From: Merluccius polli
Lineage: Eukaryota > Chordata > Actinopteri > Gadiformes > Merlucciidae
DNA: 64,000 nucleotides
Reading direction: 5' to 3'
Assembly: GCA_030340625.1 (NCBI GenBank)
Contig: JAOPHQ010005713.1
Coordinates: 175,372 to 239,371 of the forward strand
Both the position numbers and the translations under genes were made by a program. Shown here in pieces: positions 22,904 through 32,679 of the stretch (position 1 is its first letter; every line of letters starts with the position of its first letter). The notes under the pieces were generated by a model that saw nothing but the letters and a program-made list of their open reading frames with translations, did no database searches and was not told where the DNA came from.

Positions 22904-25647
22904 TTCCACCGGGGACGTGAGCGTCGCGTTACGGCAGCGCCGCGGAACGGCTGCGTCCTCTGCCCTGTGTTGTGATGGCTCATTCGCGAACGAATCAGTT
23001 CTAACGAACGACTCTTTAAAGTGAACGAACTGACCTCATTCGCCGCACTCGTTCGACTCGTTCGTCGTCGTTCGTCTCGTTCGCTGAGTCTCTGACGCGC
23101 TGCTGATTCGCGGCGCTGAGTTGCGAGTCGTTCCCTGACTGTGATTGACTCGAGGACTGAGACGTCACGACTCACGAGAGCCAGCCAATCGTATTTAAAT
23201 ATCAGTGAAATGGTAAATGCATGCTGTCTTTGTATTTTCTGTGTCATGCCAGATTAATAATATATTTGAATGTCTCGTCAATCTGTCTCGTTCTTTCATG
23301 GTTCCTTCTCACGCACGCGACCCGGCCGGGACCCCCACCTTGGTGGATCTTGGTCTTGAGTGGGGGTGGCAAATGGCCATCTTCACAATAGTAAATAAAA
23401 TATGCCCAGAATAAGCACAACTGTACATCATTAACTTTAAAACTCATCATTGCTAAATCAAGTCTATTATCTTGCTGATATATTAACCATCCAATAATCT
23501 ACTACGCCGCCCCGCATCCCGCTGCATTTGGTTTGTCTAACTTTACCTTGAATTGGGGGAATGGGGCATTTTGATCCTGACATGTCATTATGCATACATT
23601 AAATAAATCTGTTGAACTCAAATTAAATACATATGTTAACATATTCAACCAGACACAATGTTGTATTTGCTATTATTCACACATTTATTAACACCATCAA
23701 CCCCCCTCCCCCAGTTGGTTTGTTGGAGTTGAACTGTAACTTGATCTCTGAACTGTAACTTTGGTTTGTCGGAGTTCAACTGTAACTTGATCTCTGAATG
23801 GTAACTTAACTGCATTCGTGATTCGTTTGAATGTTGTGAACGAGGGAGGAGCCGAGTCGGTCAGACTCGGCGAATGCATTCGCGATTCGCGAATGCATTC
23901 GCCGTTCGCGAATGAGAACGAGGGACGGAGGGAGGAGCTGAGTCTGAACGACTCAGTGAATGATTCACCGCTACCGGAAACACGACTGAACGAACGAACG
24001 AACGAACAACTCTTTATGGCGAACTGAACGACGCGAACTGATTCGGTTACATGCCGCTATTCCGACATGCCGCTACTTAGACATTGACGTCTAGTGGTCG
24101 GAGTGGCGGCATTAATATTATTTTCCAAGCGTCCCACTACTGCGACAATTTTTTTTCCCCATTGTCTGAGTAGCGGCACTTTACTTTTTTTCAAACGTCC
24201 TGCCATTCCGACATGAGGCCATTAATATTTGTCATTATCATTGTACTTTAAATTAATTAATTAATGTGATTATACCCATATGTTCTGGACTTAGCATACA
24301 CGCAGCTTATGCATGGGTGTGACAAATACATGGGAAAACAATTTCTAAAAAGAGCCAATCATCCAACTTCGAGGCTGCCCCTAGTTGGTAATATATAGGA
24401 CTAGCCTATCCATATCAAATCCAAAAGCAACAATCTTCATAACAAAATCAGAGTATCCTTTTCAAAAAATATTATTTCGCCGTTCTTAAATTAGGCTTCC
24501 ACAGCGCAAAAAAGGTAGGCCTACACCTTGAAACTTTGTTCAATCAACTTAAAGTCCGATTAAACTTCATTCAAAGGCAGTCCATAATTCTAATTAAATT
24601 GATTTCTAACGAACAAGTCCAAATTTCAGGTCCTAGATCTTTATTCGTGCTTCTTCTTATATATTTTTAAGTAGACTGCTGGCCTGCACGCACAGAGTTT
24701 GTTTGATGCATGGAGTTTCAACCTTTTCCCCCTGAGAGCTGAATAAAAATGAGGAGAGCTCCCTGTCTTTTACATAATGTGTAGGCCTAACATTTATTCA
24801 CATGGCCGGTTCAAAATCACCTAGTTTTTGACTGAAATGTGTGCCGATATCAATTATTGTGAAAAACATTGTTTGGAGTAGAGGTCTGCACTCGCGAAGC
24901 AAATGGAAGCTCATTGCCGGTGCGGGCGGGATGATAGAGGTAGGCCTACATTTATTCTATATTAATAACTATTATTATTATTCTATTGCACTTTCTATGA
25001 AAAGTAGGCCTAATTGTCGTAATAGCGGTACCAAAAAAGATCGGATGCGGGCGGGATGATAGAGGTAGGCCTACATTTATTCTATATTAATAACTATTAA
25101 TATTATTCTATTGCACTTTCTATGAAAAGTAGGCCTAATTGTCATATTAATAACTATTATTATTATTCTATTGCACTTTCTATGAAAAGTAGGCCTAATT
25201 GTCGTAATAGCGGTACCAAATTGTAGTAGGCTATAATTGTCGTAATAGCGGTACCAAATTGTCGTAATAGCGGTACCAAAAAAGATCGGATTAGGGGCAT
25301 GTCTAAATAGAGGCATGTCGTAATGACGGGATGTCGTAATGGAGGGTTGTCGTAATAACGGGCTGTCGTAATAAAGGGCGGACCCCAACTGATTCGCGCA
25401 AACGAATCATGAAATCCATCACTAGCCCTGTGTCAATTTCCACCGGACGCGACGGCAGCGTAGCGCTGCGAGGCGGCTGGATTCGCGGGATCATGCGAGA
25501 ACTACAAGACCACGCGATAATTTGTGGATGTCAAAATAGAACAAACAAATAAAAGGTTACTTTGCCTTTCCGAAGTTGACTTGCAGTTGCTTTGTCAGAA
25601 GTTGATTTGCTGTTGATTTGGTCGTTTTTCCTAGATTTGTGTAGCCT
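22904..25647. mobile_element. Second partial copy of the high-GC MITE, split by an hAT
   Basis: Bases 22904-22969 and 25433-25647 together match the left half of the element at 12385-13022 (TTCCACCGGGGACGTGAGCG, then GAGGCGGCTGGATTCGCGGG). The intervening 2.46 kb is the hAT at 22970-25424. Confidence 0.65.
22970..25424. mobile_element. Non-autonomous hAT element (2.46 kb)
   Basis: The ends are TTGTGATGG at the left and CCATCACTA at the right. The 8-bp duplication GCCCTGTG is at 22962-22969 and 25425-25432. No transposase is seen. Palindromic CATTCGCGAACGAATC-type motifs are dense at both ends (22985-23110 and 23870-24060). A patch near 24940-25290 contains tandem copies of AGTAGGCCTAATTGTCGTAA followed by TAGCGGTACC. 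Confidence 0.85.
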
Positions 25648-26100
25648 GGGTATACCCATGCTGCCTTGCGCGCTCACGTTTCACCCCATATCAGGGGACA
25701 GTTTCGGGGCAGTGGCTATTTTCATAACGTCATTCAGATGTCCGTGCTAGAGGCTGGATACCCGACCCATGCATGGTAGCCAATGGGCTGTTTCACATGT
25801 TGCAAAGGTTCGTTTGTGTGATTAAAATACATTTTATACATATGACATAAGAATGTTGCGCTCATCTGTTTGTTGACATTTCCAAATGCACTGCAGTTGC
25901 GTAATAAAGGCGGACTTTCATAAACACAAACGTAAATGGGTCATTAGTATGAAAAAATATAGACTTTAACTTTGTCGGGCTCGGGTCGGGCTCGGACATA
26001 AAAAGCTTGATGCCTGTCGGGCTCGGGTCGGGTTCGGTTACTCCTCTGTCGGACTCGGGCCGGGCTCGGACAGAAAATTCCGGCCCGATCCGCACTCTAG
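25648..26100. mobile_element. hAT 3' region with GGGCTCGGGTCGG repeats
   Basis: This is non-coding on both strands. It contains CGGGCTCGGGTCGGGCTCGG phrases and about 150 bp (25795-25935) that recur, inverted, at about 30225-30390 and 31615-31785 inside the two Harbinger MITEs. It adjoins the hAT transposase fragment on the minus strand. Confidence 0.5.
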
Positions 26101-26286
26101 TCCGTGTGTCAGGAGATTGTGCACTTTCGATTTATTAATATTCATCACGGAAAAGGCCTGCTCACATAAATATGTTGTCCCAAACATACAAAGTATTTTA
26201 CCTGCAAAGGCCGTGAACATTGGGTACTGTGGTAGCAAGGATTGATAGAATGATTTGATTGCAACAGATGCGTAGTTATCCTTCAA
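26101..26286 (-). pseudogene. hAT transposase C-terminal fragment
   Basis: The minus strand reads KSFYQSLLPQYPMFTAFAGK then MFGTTYLCEQAFSVMNINKS. This is the hATC dimerisation signature of the ZBED/GTF2IRD2-like group (usually GTTYxCExxFSxMxxxKS). It ends in a degenerate 3' region. Only about 60 residues remain, so it is a dead fragment whose active-site domains are not in the window. Confidence 0.7.
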
Positions 26287-26299
26287 CGGCGCGCAACAC

Positions 26300-26600
26300 T
26301 GCTAGCCTGGCAAGCCAGACCTACATCAGAAAGATGTAAGGTCTGGCTCAGCTCCATTGGCAGTGTGGGCGGGATAAACGGTTGTCTTTCAAGTTCCCTC
26401 TGCACGCAATAGGATAGCGCTACAACCAATCAGAGCAACGAAGAAGGTGACGTAGTCAGACTACGTAATTCATCAAAACTCAGAATAAATATTTCTTTTC
26501 GAGGAAAGACTTCAGTGCCGTTCTTTGTTATTTTCTCAAATAAAATGTTAACTTCAAGTCTTGAAGAGTCGCGGCCAAAGCCGAGTGGAAAGACAGCCGT

Positions 26601-26632
<32 letters not shown>

Positions 26633-26800
26633 CATTGTTTACCTCTAACACGGAACCGTCGCAACTCTGTCGTCATGGTAGCCCGGCTCCCGACTCCGCC
26701 CCTCACGCTGTGATTGGTCAGACATATTTGGTGTTCCCAGCACCAAAAAGCCGACGGAGCCGTGCTAGACCTACACTAGCTGCCAAATAAATGTGCTGCC
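26300..26800. mobile_element. MITE-like element with CAG repeat
   Basis: It begins CTAGCCTGGCAAGCCAGACC with an internal hairpin (AGCCAGACC...GGTCTGGCT) and ends near GCTAGACCTACACTAGCTGCC. It contains a CAG run (about 26607-26631) that would encode Gln if read on +, but no convincing gene surrounds it. Confidence 0.35.
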
Positions 26801-26931
26801 GCTAGGGGGTGTCTAGAGTTCTAGGCTACAACACTGCAGTTCTATCAGTTCCATTTGGATCGCCTCTGGGACCTCGGAAGCGTCAATCGTTAATGGAGAG
26901 CGAACAAGCGCAAAGTCCTTTTCCAGTTCCA

Positions 26932-26937
<6 letters not shown>

Positions 26938-27004
<67 letters not shown>
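26938..27004. repeat. AT dinucleotide microsatellite
   Basis: Sixty-odd bases of pure AT followed by a T-run. The Ile-Tyr ORFs across it are artefacts. Confidence 0.95.
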
Positions 27005-27016
<12 letters not shown>

Positions 27017-27190
27017 ATTAGATAAAATAAAAAATAATAAAAATGTTCTCCCCTTATCACCCCTTATTTGACCCGCGGACTGTAACCCTGGCATCCCTGA
27101 TATATAGGAAAGGCCCATTTACTTTGAGTTGATCATTTTCAGACGTGGACTTTTTGAACTATGCACTCACATTCAGCAAAACAATAACTG

Positions 27191-27219
27191 TCATCATCAT
27201 CATCATCATCATCATCATG
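27191..27219. repeat. ATC trinucleotide microsatellite
   Basis: About nine TCA/ATC units just before the Harbinger MITE. Confidence 0.9.
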
Positions 27220-27789
27220 TAACACCCACTACAGGGGGGTATTGCACAAAACTAAGATAAGGGATTAAGTTGGGATATGTTTACGGATTTAGGTTATCCT
27301 GGCTAAATTTAGCCTCAAGTCGGTTGCATGAAAGCAGCTCACACTTATCCCGGCTAAGTTACCATGGTGATTTATTCTCCGCAGTTAGCCTGCTCCAGAC
27401 CAGGCTAACAGCCAGGCTAAGCTTAATCCTAGTGATTCACCTGTATTTACACCGTCAATCCTGTGAGGAATTAATGTGTTTTACAGCATGTCCATGGTCT
27501 TTCTAAGTAGGGTAAAGTCAGGTAAAGTGGGACACTTTTTAATAAAATGCTTTTTAAACCACCTAAATCTGTTAGAATGTGTTGGATGTGTGTATGTTTT
27601 CTTTAAATAGGTTGCTGTGAACACATCAAAGGTGAAACTAAGCCAGTGTATTAATTTATTAACACGTTTTATATCTTTAAACACCATCTGACACCCTCTT
27701 CAGCAAAACAGAAGCTTTCAGGTTGAGTGGGACACTTTGTTAGGGAAAGTGGGACACTATGTTATGACTAAAATTAACTACTAGAGACA

Positions 27790-28135
27790 CTAGAAACCTT
27801 TTAAAAAACATGTGATAACATTTATTAATAAATTCATATGTCCAGCAAAGTAAACAAATACAAAAACAAATTCAATGAACTGAACTTTCATTAGGCCTAC
27901 GCCTTAGAAACCTTTTAAAAACATGTGATAACATTTATTTATAAATTCATATGTCCAGCAAAGTAAACAAATACAAAAACAAATTCAATGAACTGAACTT
28001 TCATTAGGCCTATGCCTTAGAAACCTTTTAAAACATGTGATAACATTTATTTATAAATTCATATGTCCAGCAAAGTAATCAAATACAAAAACAAATTCAA
28101 TGAACTGAACTTTCATTAGGCCTATGCCTTAGAAT
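27790..28135. repeat. About 120-bp tandem repeat in pogo-1 3' region
   Basis: There are three near-identical units containing CATGTGATAACATTTATTTA and GTCCAGCAAAGTAA, ending in TTCATTAGGCCTATGCCTTA. They lie between the left terminus and the transposase stop, so they may form part of the 3' UTR. Confidence 0.85.
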
Positions 28136-28149
28136 CTTTTTTTCACCGC

Positions 28150-30005
28150 TTAGACAATACATTCACGACAGATGAAGTCATCATCGTCCATTATTCCGTA
28201 CATCTCACCACAGGACTCGTGAAACCACTTTTTGCAGTGGCAGCAAGCCACCCATTCCTCCATGGCTTTCGGGTCACTTGCATCCCCATATAGCCCCTTG
28301 CAAACAGTACAGGGGTCGCTTCCCTGTACTGTCTGCAAGAGAGGGATGGCAGCTTTTTTGGGGCGGACACCAGGAGACTTGCGCACTTTGGTTGTTTTTA
28401 GTTTCTTTCTGGCTTCTTTGGCTCGGACAAAGTCAAAGTGTTCTGGACTTGTTAGGTGGTAGCTGGGTGGCCGCACCACCATCCTCTTCTTTCCCCGTTC
28501 TCTTGTGGGAACATCGATAAGGTCTGAGAACCTTACAGTGGAGGCCTTTTCAGCTGTTGAAGTGCTGGGTAGGGAGGCTGGCCCAGCTGAGAGGGTGGAG
28601 GTAGAGGTGGCTGGCCCAGCTGAGAGGGTGGAGGTAGAGGTGGCTGGCCCAGCTGAGAGGGTGGAGGCAGAGGTGGCTGGCCCAGCTGAGAGAGTGGAGG
28701 CAGAGGTGGCTGGCCCAGCTTTGAGGGTGGAGGCAGAGGTGGCTGGCCCAGCTGAGGGGGTGGAGGCAGAGGTGGCTGGCCCAGCTGAGAGGGTGGAGGC
28801 ATACACGTCATCATCAGGCTGGCTGGTTACCACCACTTCCACTACACCAAAGGCTATGTCTTCCTCTGACAGCAGAATGGTTTCTGGTGTTTCTTCATTC
28901 ACCCTTTCAGTAGTTAGGCTTGGCATGAAAAGCTCAGTGGGAATGACTTCCATCCTGACTGGAAACATCCCAGATGCTCGGAAACCTGCTTGGGCATTCT
29001 CAACTGTGGCAGTCTTTTTCCATGCGGGGGTAAACACAGAAAAGAAGAGCTGTTTTGGAAGCTTCTTCCCCCCTGTCTTCCTTGTCCACTTGCGCCCCAG
29101 CTCCTGCCAGTGGTGTTTTAAGCTTCGAAACAGCGATCTGTCTGCAGGCTGGAGGGCATGGGTGGTGTGGGGAGGATAGCTTATCACATGGACATTATTT
29201 TGCTCCATGAGCTCCAAGAATTGAAGGTTGAAAACATGGCTGTAGTGGCCATCCAACAGCAGGACATGGGGCCTTGCATCCTCCTTAGGCAGCTGCTGGA
29301 CAAACCTCTGGCCCCACTCCAGAAACAGCTGGGAGTTTATCCAGCCATTATCTGAAACTCGGACGATAGCATTTTCTGGTCGATTGTCCAGCCACTCTGC
29401 CCTGTGCCGCTTACCCTTAAACATCACCATTGTGGGGGTGAAAGTCCCAACAGCATTAAACCCAGCCAGGACTGTTACTGTTTCTCCCTTTTCTCCTGAT
29501 GTAACCTGGAAACATGACTTGCCCATCACTCCAACCACCCTTTTTGAGATGAAATGATCCTGCAGCCCTGATTCATCACAGTTCCACAGATGAGATGGCA
29601 TGTCATGAATCTGAAGTCGGTTGAGAAGTGATGTATAGGTCTGAAACCATTTTTCAACTATGGTAGGGTTCATACCAGAAGCCCTTGCAGCAGAGAGCGC
29701 TTCTGGTTTACGAAGACTAATGATTGGGTTTCTTTTCATAAACCCCTCAAACCAGTAGTAGCCAGCTTTTTGCTTATCTTCTGAGAATCCAGCGATGCCA
29801 TTCATTTTGGCGTACTGAAATGCAATGCGACGTATATCCCCTCCCTCTAGTGGGAACCCCCTTTCTGCCAACAATTTCACAAGGTTAGCCAACTCACTCT
29901 CAGCCTCAGCTGAGAGCAAGGGGTTCTTACCTGATGCATGGCAGGAGCCTTTCACCAGTCCTTTCACCCGCCTTTGTAGTGTGGATTTTGGGATGTTCCA
30001 TGTTC
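28150..30005 (-). pseudogene. pogo-1 transposase with PHD finger, 5'-truncated
   Basis: The frame is open from the truncation at about 30005 to the stop at 28150 (roughly 615 codons, no ATG at its start). It begins inside the DNA-binding region (WNIPKSTLQRRVKG), then has the DDE_1 catalytic domain with the first Asp in LWNCDESGLQDHF, the second in VLLLDGHYSHVFN, and PPHTTHALQPADRSLFRSLK. Between about 28515 and 28810 a 33-bp repeat encodes roughly nine AGPATSASTLS units. The C-terminus is a PHD zinc finger (CTVCKGLYGD, EEWVACCHCKKWFHESC, FICREC). Pogo transposases cut at TA sites. The PHD should bind histone tails. With the start lost it is unlikely to be expressed normally. Confidence 0.85.
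28515..28810. repeat. 33-bp coding tandem repeat
   Basis: About nine copies of GCTGAGAGGGTGGAGGCAGA followed by GGTGGCTGGCCCA lie in the linker between the catalytic domain and the PHD finger of pogo-1, in frame (11 residues each). The opposite strand is also open and should not be taken as a gene. Confidence 0.9.
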
Positions 30006-30803
30006 CATGAGGAATTAATGTGTTTTACAGCATGTGCATGGTCTTTCTAAGTATGTTGCATCATTTTAATTATCCCGAATTAAAATATTATATATATAGT
30101 CATTTCTCATTTCATTTAAATCTGTTGGCTGTTTGCAATTGCAACAGTCTTTTTATATTGATTCAAGTGTTATTACTCAGGCCAACACAGCTGGCTATAT
30201 TTTTTCATACTATGACACATTTACGTTTGTGTTTATGAAAGTCCGCCTTTATTACGCAACTGCAGCACATTTGGAAATGTCAACAAACAGATGAACGCAA
30301 CATGCTTATGTCATATTTATAAAATGTATTTTAATCACACAATCGAACCTTTGCAACATGTGAAACAGGCCCATTGGCTACCATGCATAATAAGCTGTTT
30401 TAAATGTCTAATTTCAAATTGCGCAGACGTCACCAAGCCCGACCCGACCCCGAGCATAATTTCTAAATATCTGTCCGAACCCGACCCGTCAGGTACCGTC
30501 GGGTCCCCTCGGGTCCCGTCGGGCTTGGGTCGGGTATCCAATAAGGAGCTGTTCAGCGGCCGTGACGTATGAAACGCGACTTTTATCCATGTTCCGATCG
30601 GTGATTCTGTGAGCGATCGCGAGGTCTATTCAAGTATGCCGCTTATCCCAGCTATCTTCATCCGACTTGATTTAGCCGCGCCTATTTATCCTGGCTCGGC
30701 AATCGTGCAACCGAATAAGCCAGGATGCGCCGAGCAGAATAGTTCAAGCCGCGCTTTCTCAATTAGCCTGGATTTCTTTATCCTAGTTTTGTGCAATACC
30801 CCC

Positions 30804-31082
30804 CAGGTCACTAGCACCACGAACAAGGGAGTATCAAAGATAGACACTTTAATATAATTAGGCATAATTAATATCCACTCACTTTAAATTTATTCGGCAT
30901 GCAGCCATAACTAGACAGGGCAGGGGTTAAGTCCCATAGTGTTCACAGCAAAATGATTCAGTTTCCACACTACGCAAGACAGCACAGCATAACAAATTTA
31001 GACACGTGATTATGTTCACAGCAACTGATGAATTCACACATCCACACCTTAAGCCCGCCCGGATCGTCTGGCTGGGAATTGT
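30804..31082. other. Spacer between Harbinger MITE copy 1 and gypsy-2
   Basis: I see no gene in this AT-rich interval. It ends just before the TGTTACGGCCCTGG start of the gypsy-2 LTR. Confidence 0.4.
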
Positions 31083-31179
31083 TGTTACGGCCCTGGCCGT
31101 ATGTTGTTAGTTCTGTTTTGTTCTTTGTTGTTTTCCTTTTGTTTTTTCTTGTGTATGGTTTGTGGGAGTGAGACCTCTG

Positions 31180-32194
31180 GGGGGTATTGCACAAAACTAG
31201 GATAAGGGATTAAGCCGGGATATGTTTACGGATTTAGGTTATCCTGGCTAAATTTAGCCTCAAGTCGGTTGCATGAAAGCAGCTCACACTTATCCCGGCT
31301 AAGTTACCATGGTGATTTATTCTCCGCAGCTAGCCTGCTCCAGACCAGGCTAACAGCCAGGCTAAGCTTAATCCTAGTGATTCACCTGTATTTACACCGT
31401 CAATCCTGTGAGGAATTAATGTGTTGTACAGCATGTCCATGGTCTTTCTAAGTATGTTGCATCATTTTAATTATCCCGAATTAAAATATTAGTCATTTCT
31501 CATTTCATTTAAATCTGTTGGCTGTTTGCAATTGCAACAGTCTTTTTATATTGATTCAAGTGTTATTACTCAGGCCAACACAGTTAAAGTCTATATTTTT
31601 TCATAATATGACACATTTACGTTTGTGTTTATGAAAGTCCGCCTTTATTACGCAACTGCAGCGCATTTGGAAATGTCAACAAACAGATGAGCGCAACATT
31701 CTTATGTCATATGTATAAAATGTATTTTAATCACACAAACGAACCTTTGCAACATGTGAAACAGCCCATTGGCTACCATGCATAATAAGCTGTTTTAAAT
31801 TGCACATTTCAAATCACGCAGACGTCACCGAGCCCGACCCGAACCCGAGCATAATTTCTAAATATCTGTCCGAACCCGACCCGGCCCGTCGGGTACTCTC
31901 GGGTCCCCTCGGGTCCTGTCGGGCTTGGGTCGGGTATCCAATAAGGAGCTGTTCAGCGGCCGTGACGTATGAAACGCCATGTTCCGATCGGTGATTCTGT
32001 GAGCGATCGCGAGGTCTATTCAAGCATGCCGCTTATCCCAACTAGCTTCACCTGACGTGATTTAGCCGCGCCTATTTATCCTGGCTTGGCAATCGTGCAA
32101 CCGATTAAGCCAGGATACCACCAAGCAGAATAGTCCAAGCCGCGCTTACTCAATTATCCTGGATTTATGTATCCTAGTTTTGTGCAATACCCCC
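31180..32194. mobile_element. Harbinger MITE copy 2
   Basis: It has the same terminal repeats as copy 1 (GGGGGTATTGCACAAAACTA), flanked by CTG at 31177-31179 and 32195-32197, again a CWG triplet. It is 1,015 bp, uninterrupted and non-coding, and gives the empty-site reference for the pogo-1 insertion in copy 1. Its centre holds hAT 3'-type GGGTCGGG sequence shared with 25648-26100. Confidence 0.85.
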
Positions 32195-32679
32195 CTGCTT
32201 GCGAATGAGTTTTTCTGTGCAGGTGCTGGTGATTGAGTCCGTAATTGGCGGAAGCTGATTGGCTCGCTCTCAACCTCACGGCATTCAAAGCTCCACCGGA
32301 TTCATTCAGCCAGGGGCACGGTTGACAGCAGCAGCACTCGCTCACGGATTCCCGAACCACTATTATTATTATTATGTGTTAATGTTTGTATTTAATTGTG
32401 TCCGGTAGGGGTGAGTTGCCATTTATTTTACAGAGTTTGTCTCATGTTTTTTTGGGTCACTGTTGAGGTTAGGGATTGCTTGCTTTTTGTTTTAGAATAG
32501 GTTTTTTTTTGGCATCAACTCACCCTGACGCTTTGTTTTTTTTTTCTCTTTATTGCTTAGTTAAAATAAATTAATATTTATTTTACTTTGGAAAAGTCTG
32601 TGCGTGGTGGTTTGGGGATCGGGGAGCGGGTATTTTTCGCATTTGTGTTGTGTCTCTGTTTCCCCTAGACAGGGGCATA

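Larger units (their letters stand above)
27510..30005 (-). mobile_element. pogo-1: pogo-like element lacking its right end
   Basis: A TA-flanked left terminus (GGGTAAAGTCAGGTAAAGTG, TA at 27508-27509) leads into a pogo-type element with the gene on minus. At about 30005, inside the codons for the DNA-binding region (WNIPKSTLQRR), the element stops and host sequence resumes. About 45 bp of host flank (27464-27509) is repeated immediately after the break (about 30009-30054). The right terminal repeat and promoter are missing. Confidence 0.8.
27235..30803. mobile_element. Harbinger MITE copy 1 (split by pogo-1)
   Basis: The ends are GGGGGTATTGCACAAAACTA and its complement. CAG flanks both sides (27232-27234 and 30804-30806), fitting the 3-bp CWG preference known for vertebrate Harbinger elements. 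Without the pogo insertion the element is about 1.1 kb and collinear with copy 2 at 31180-32194. It has no transposase of its own. Confidence 0.8.

Noticed and set aside
26809..27118. Ile-Tyr repeat ORFs on both strands
   Set aside because: They are translations of an AT microsatellite.
28505..29179. Long + strand ORF opposite pogo-1
   Set aside because: It mirrors the 33-bp repeat and the transposase gene; the minus strand has all the domain motifs.
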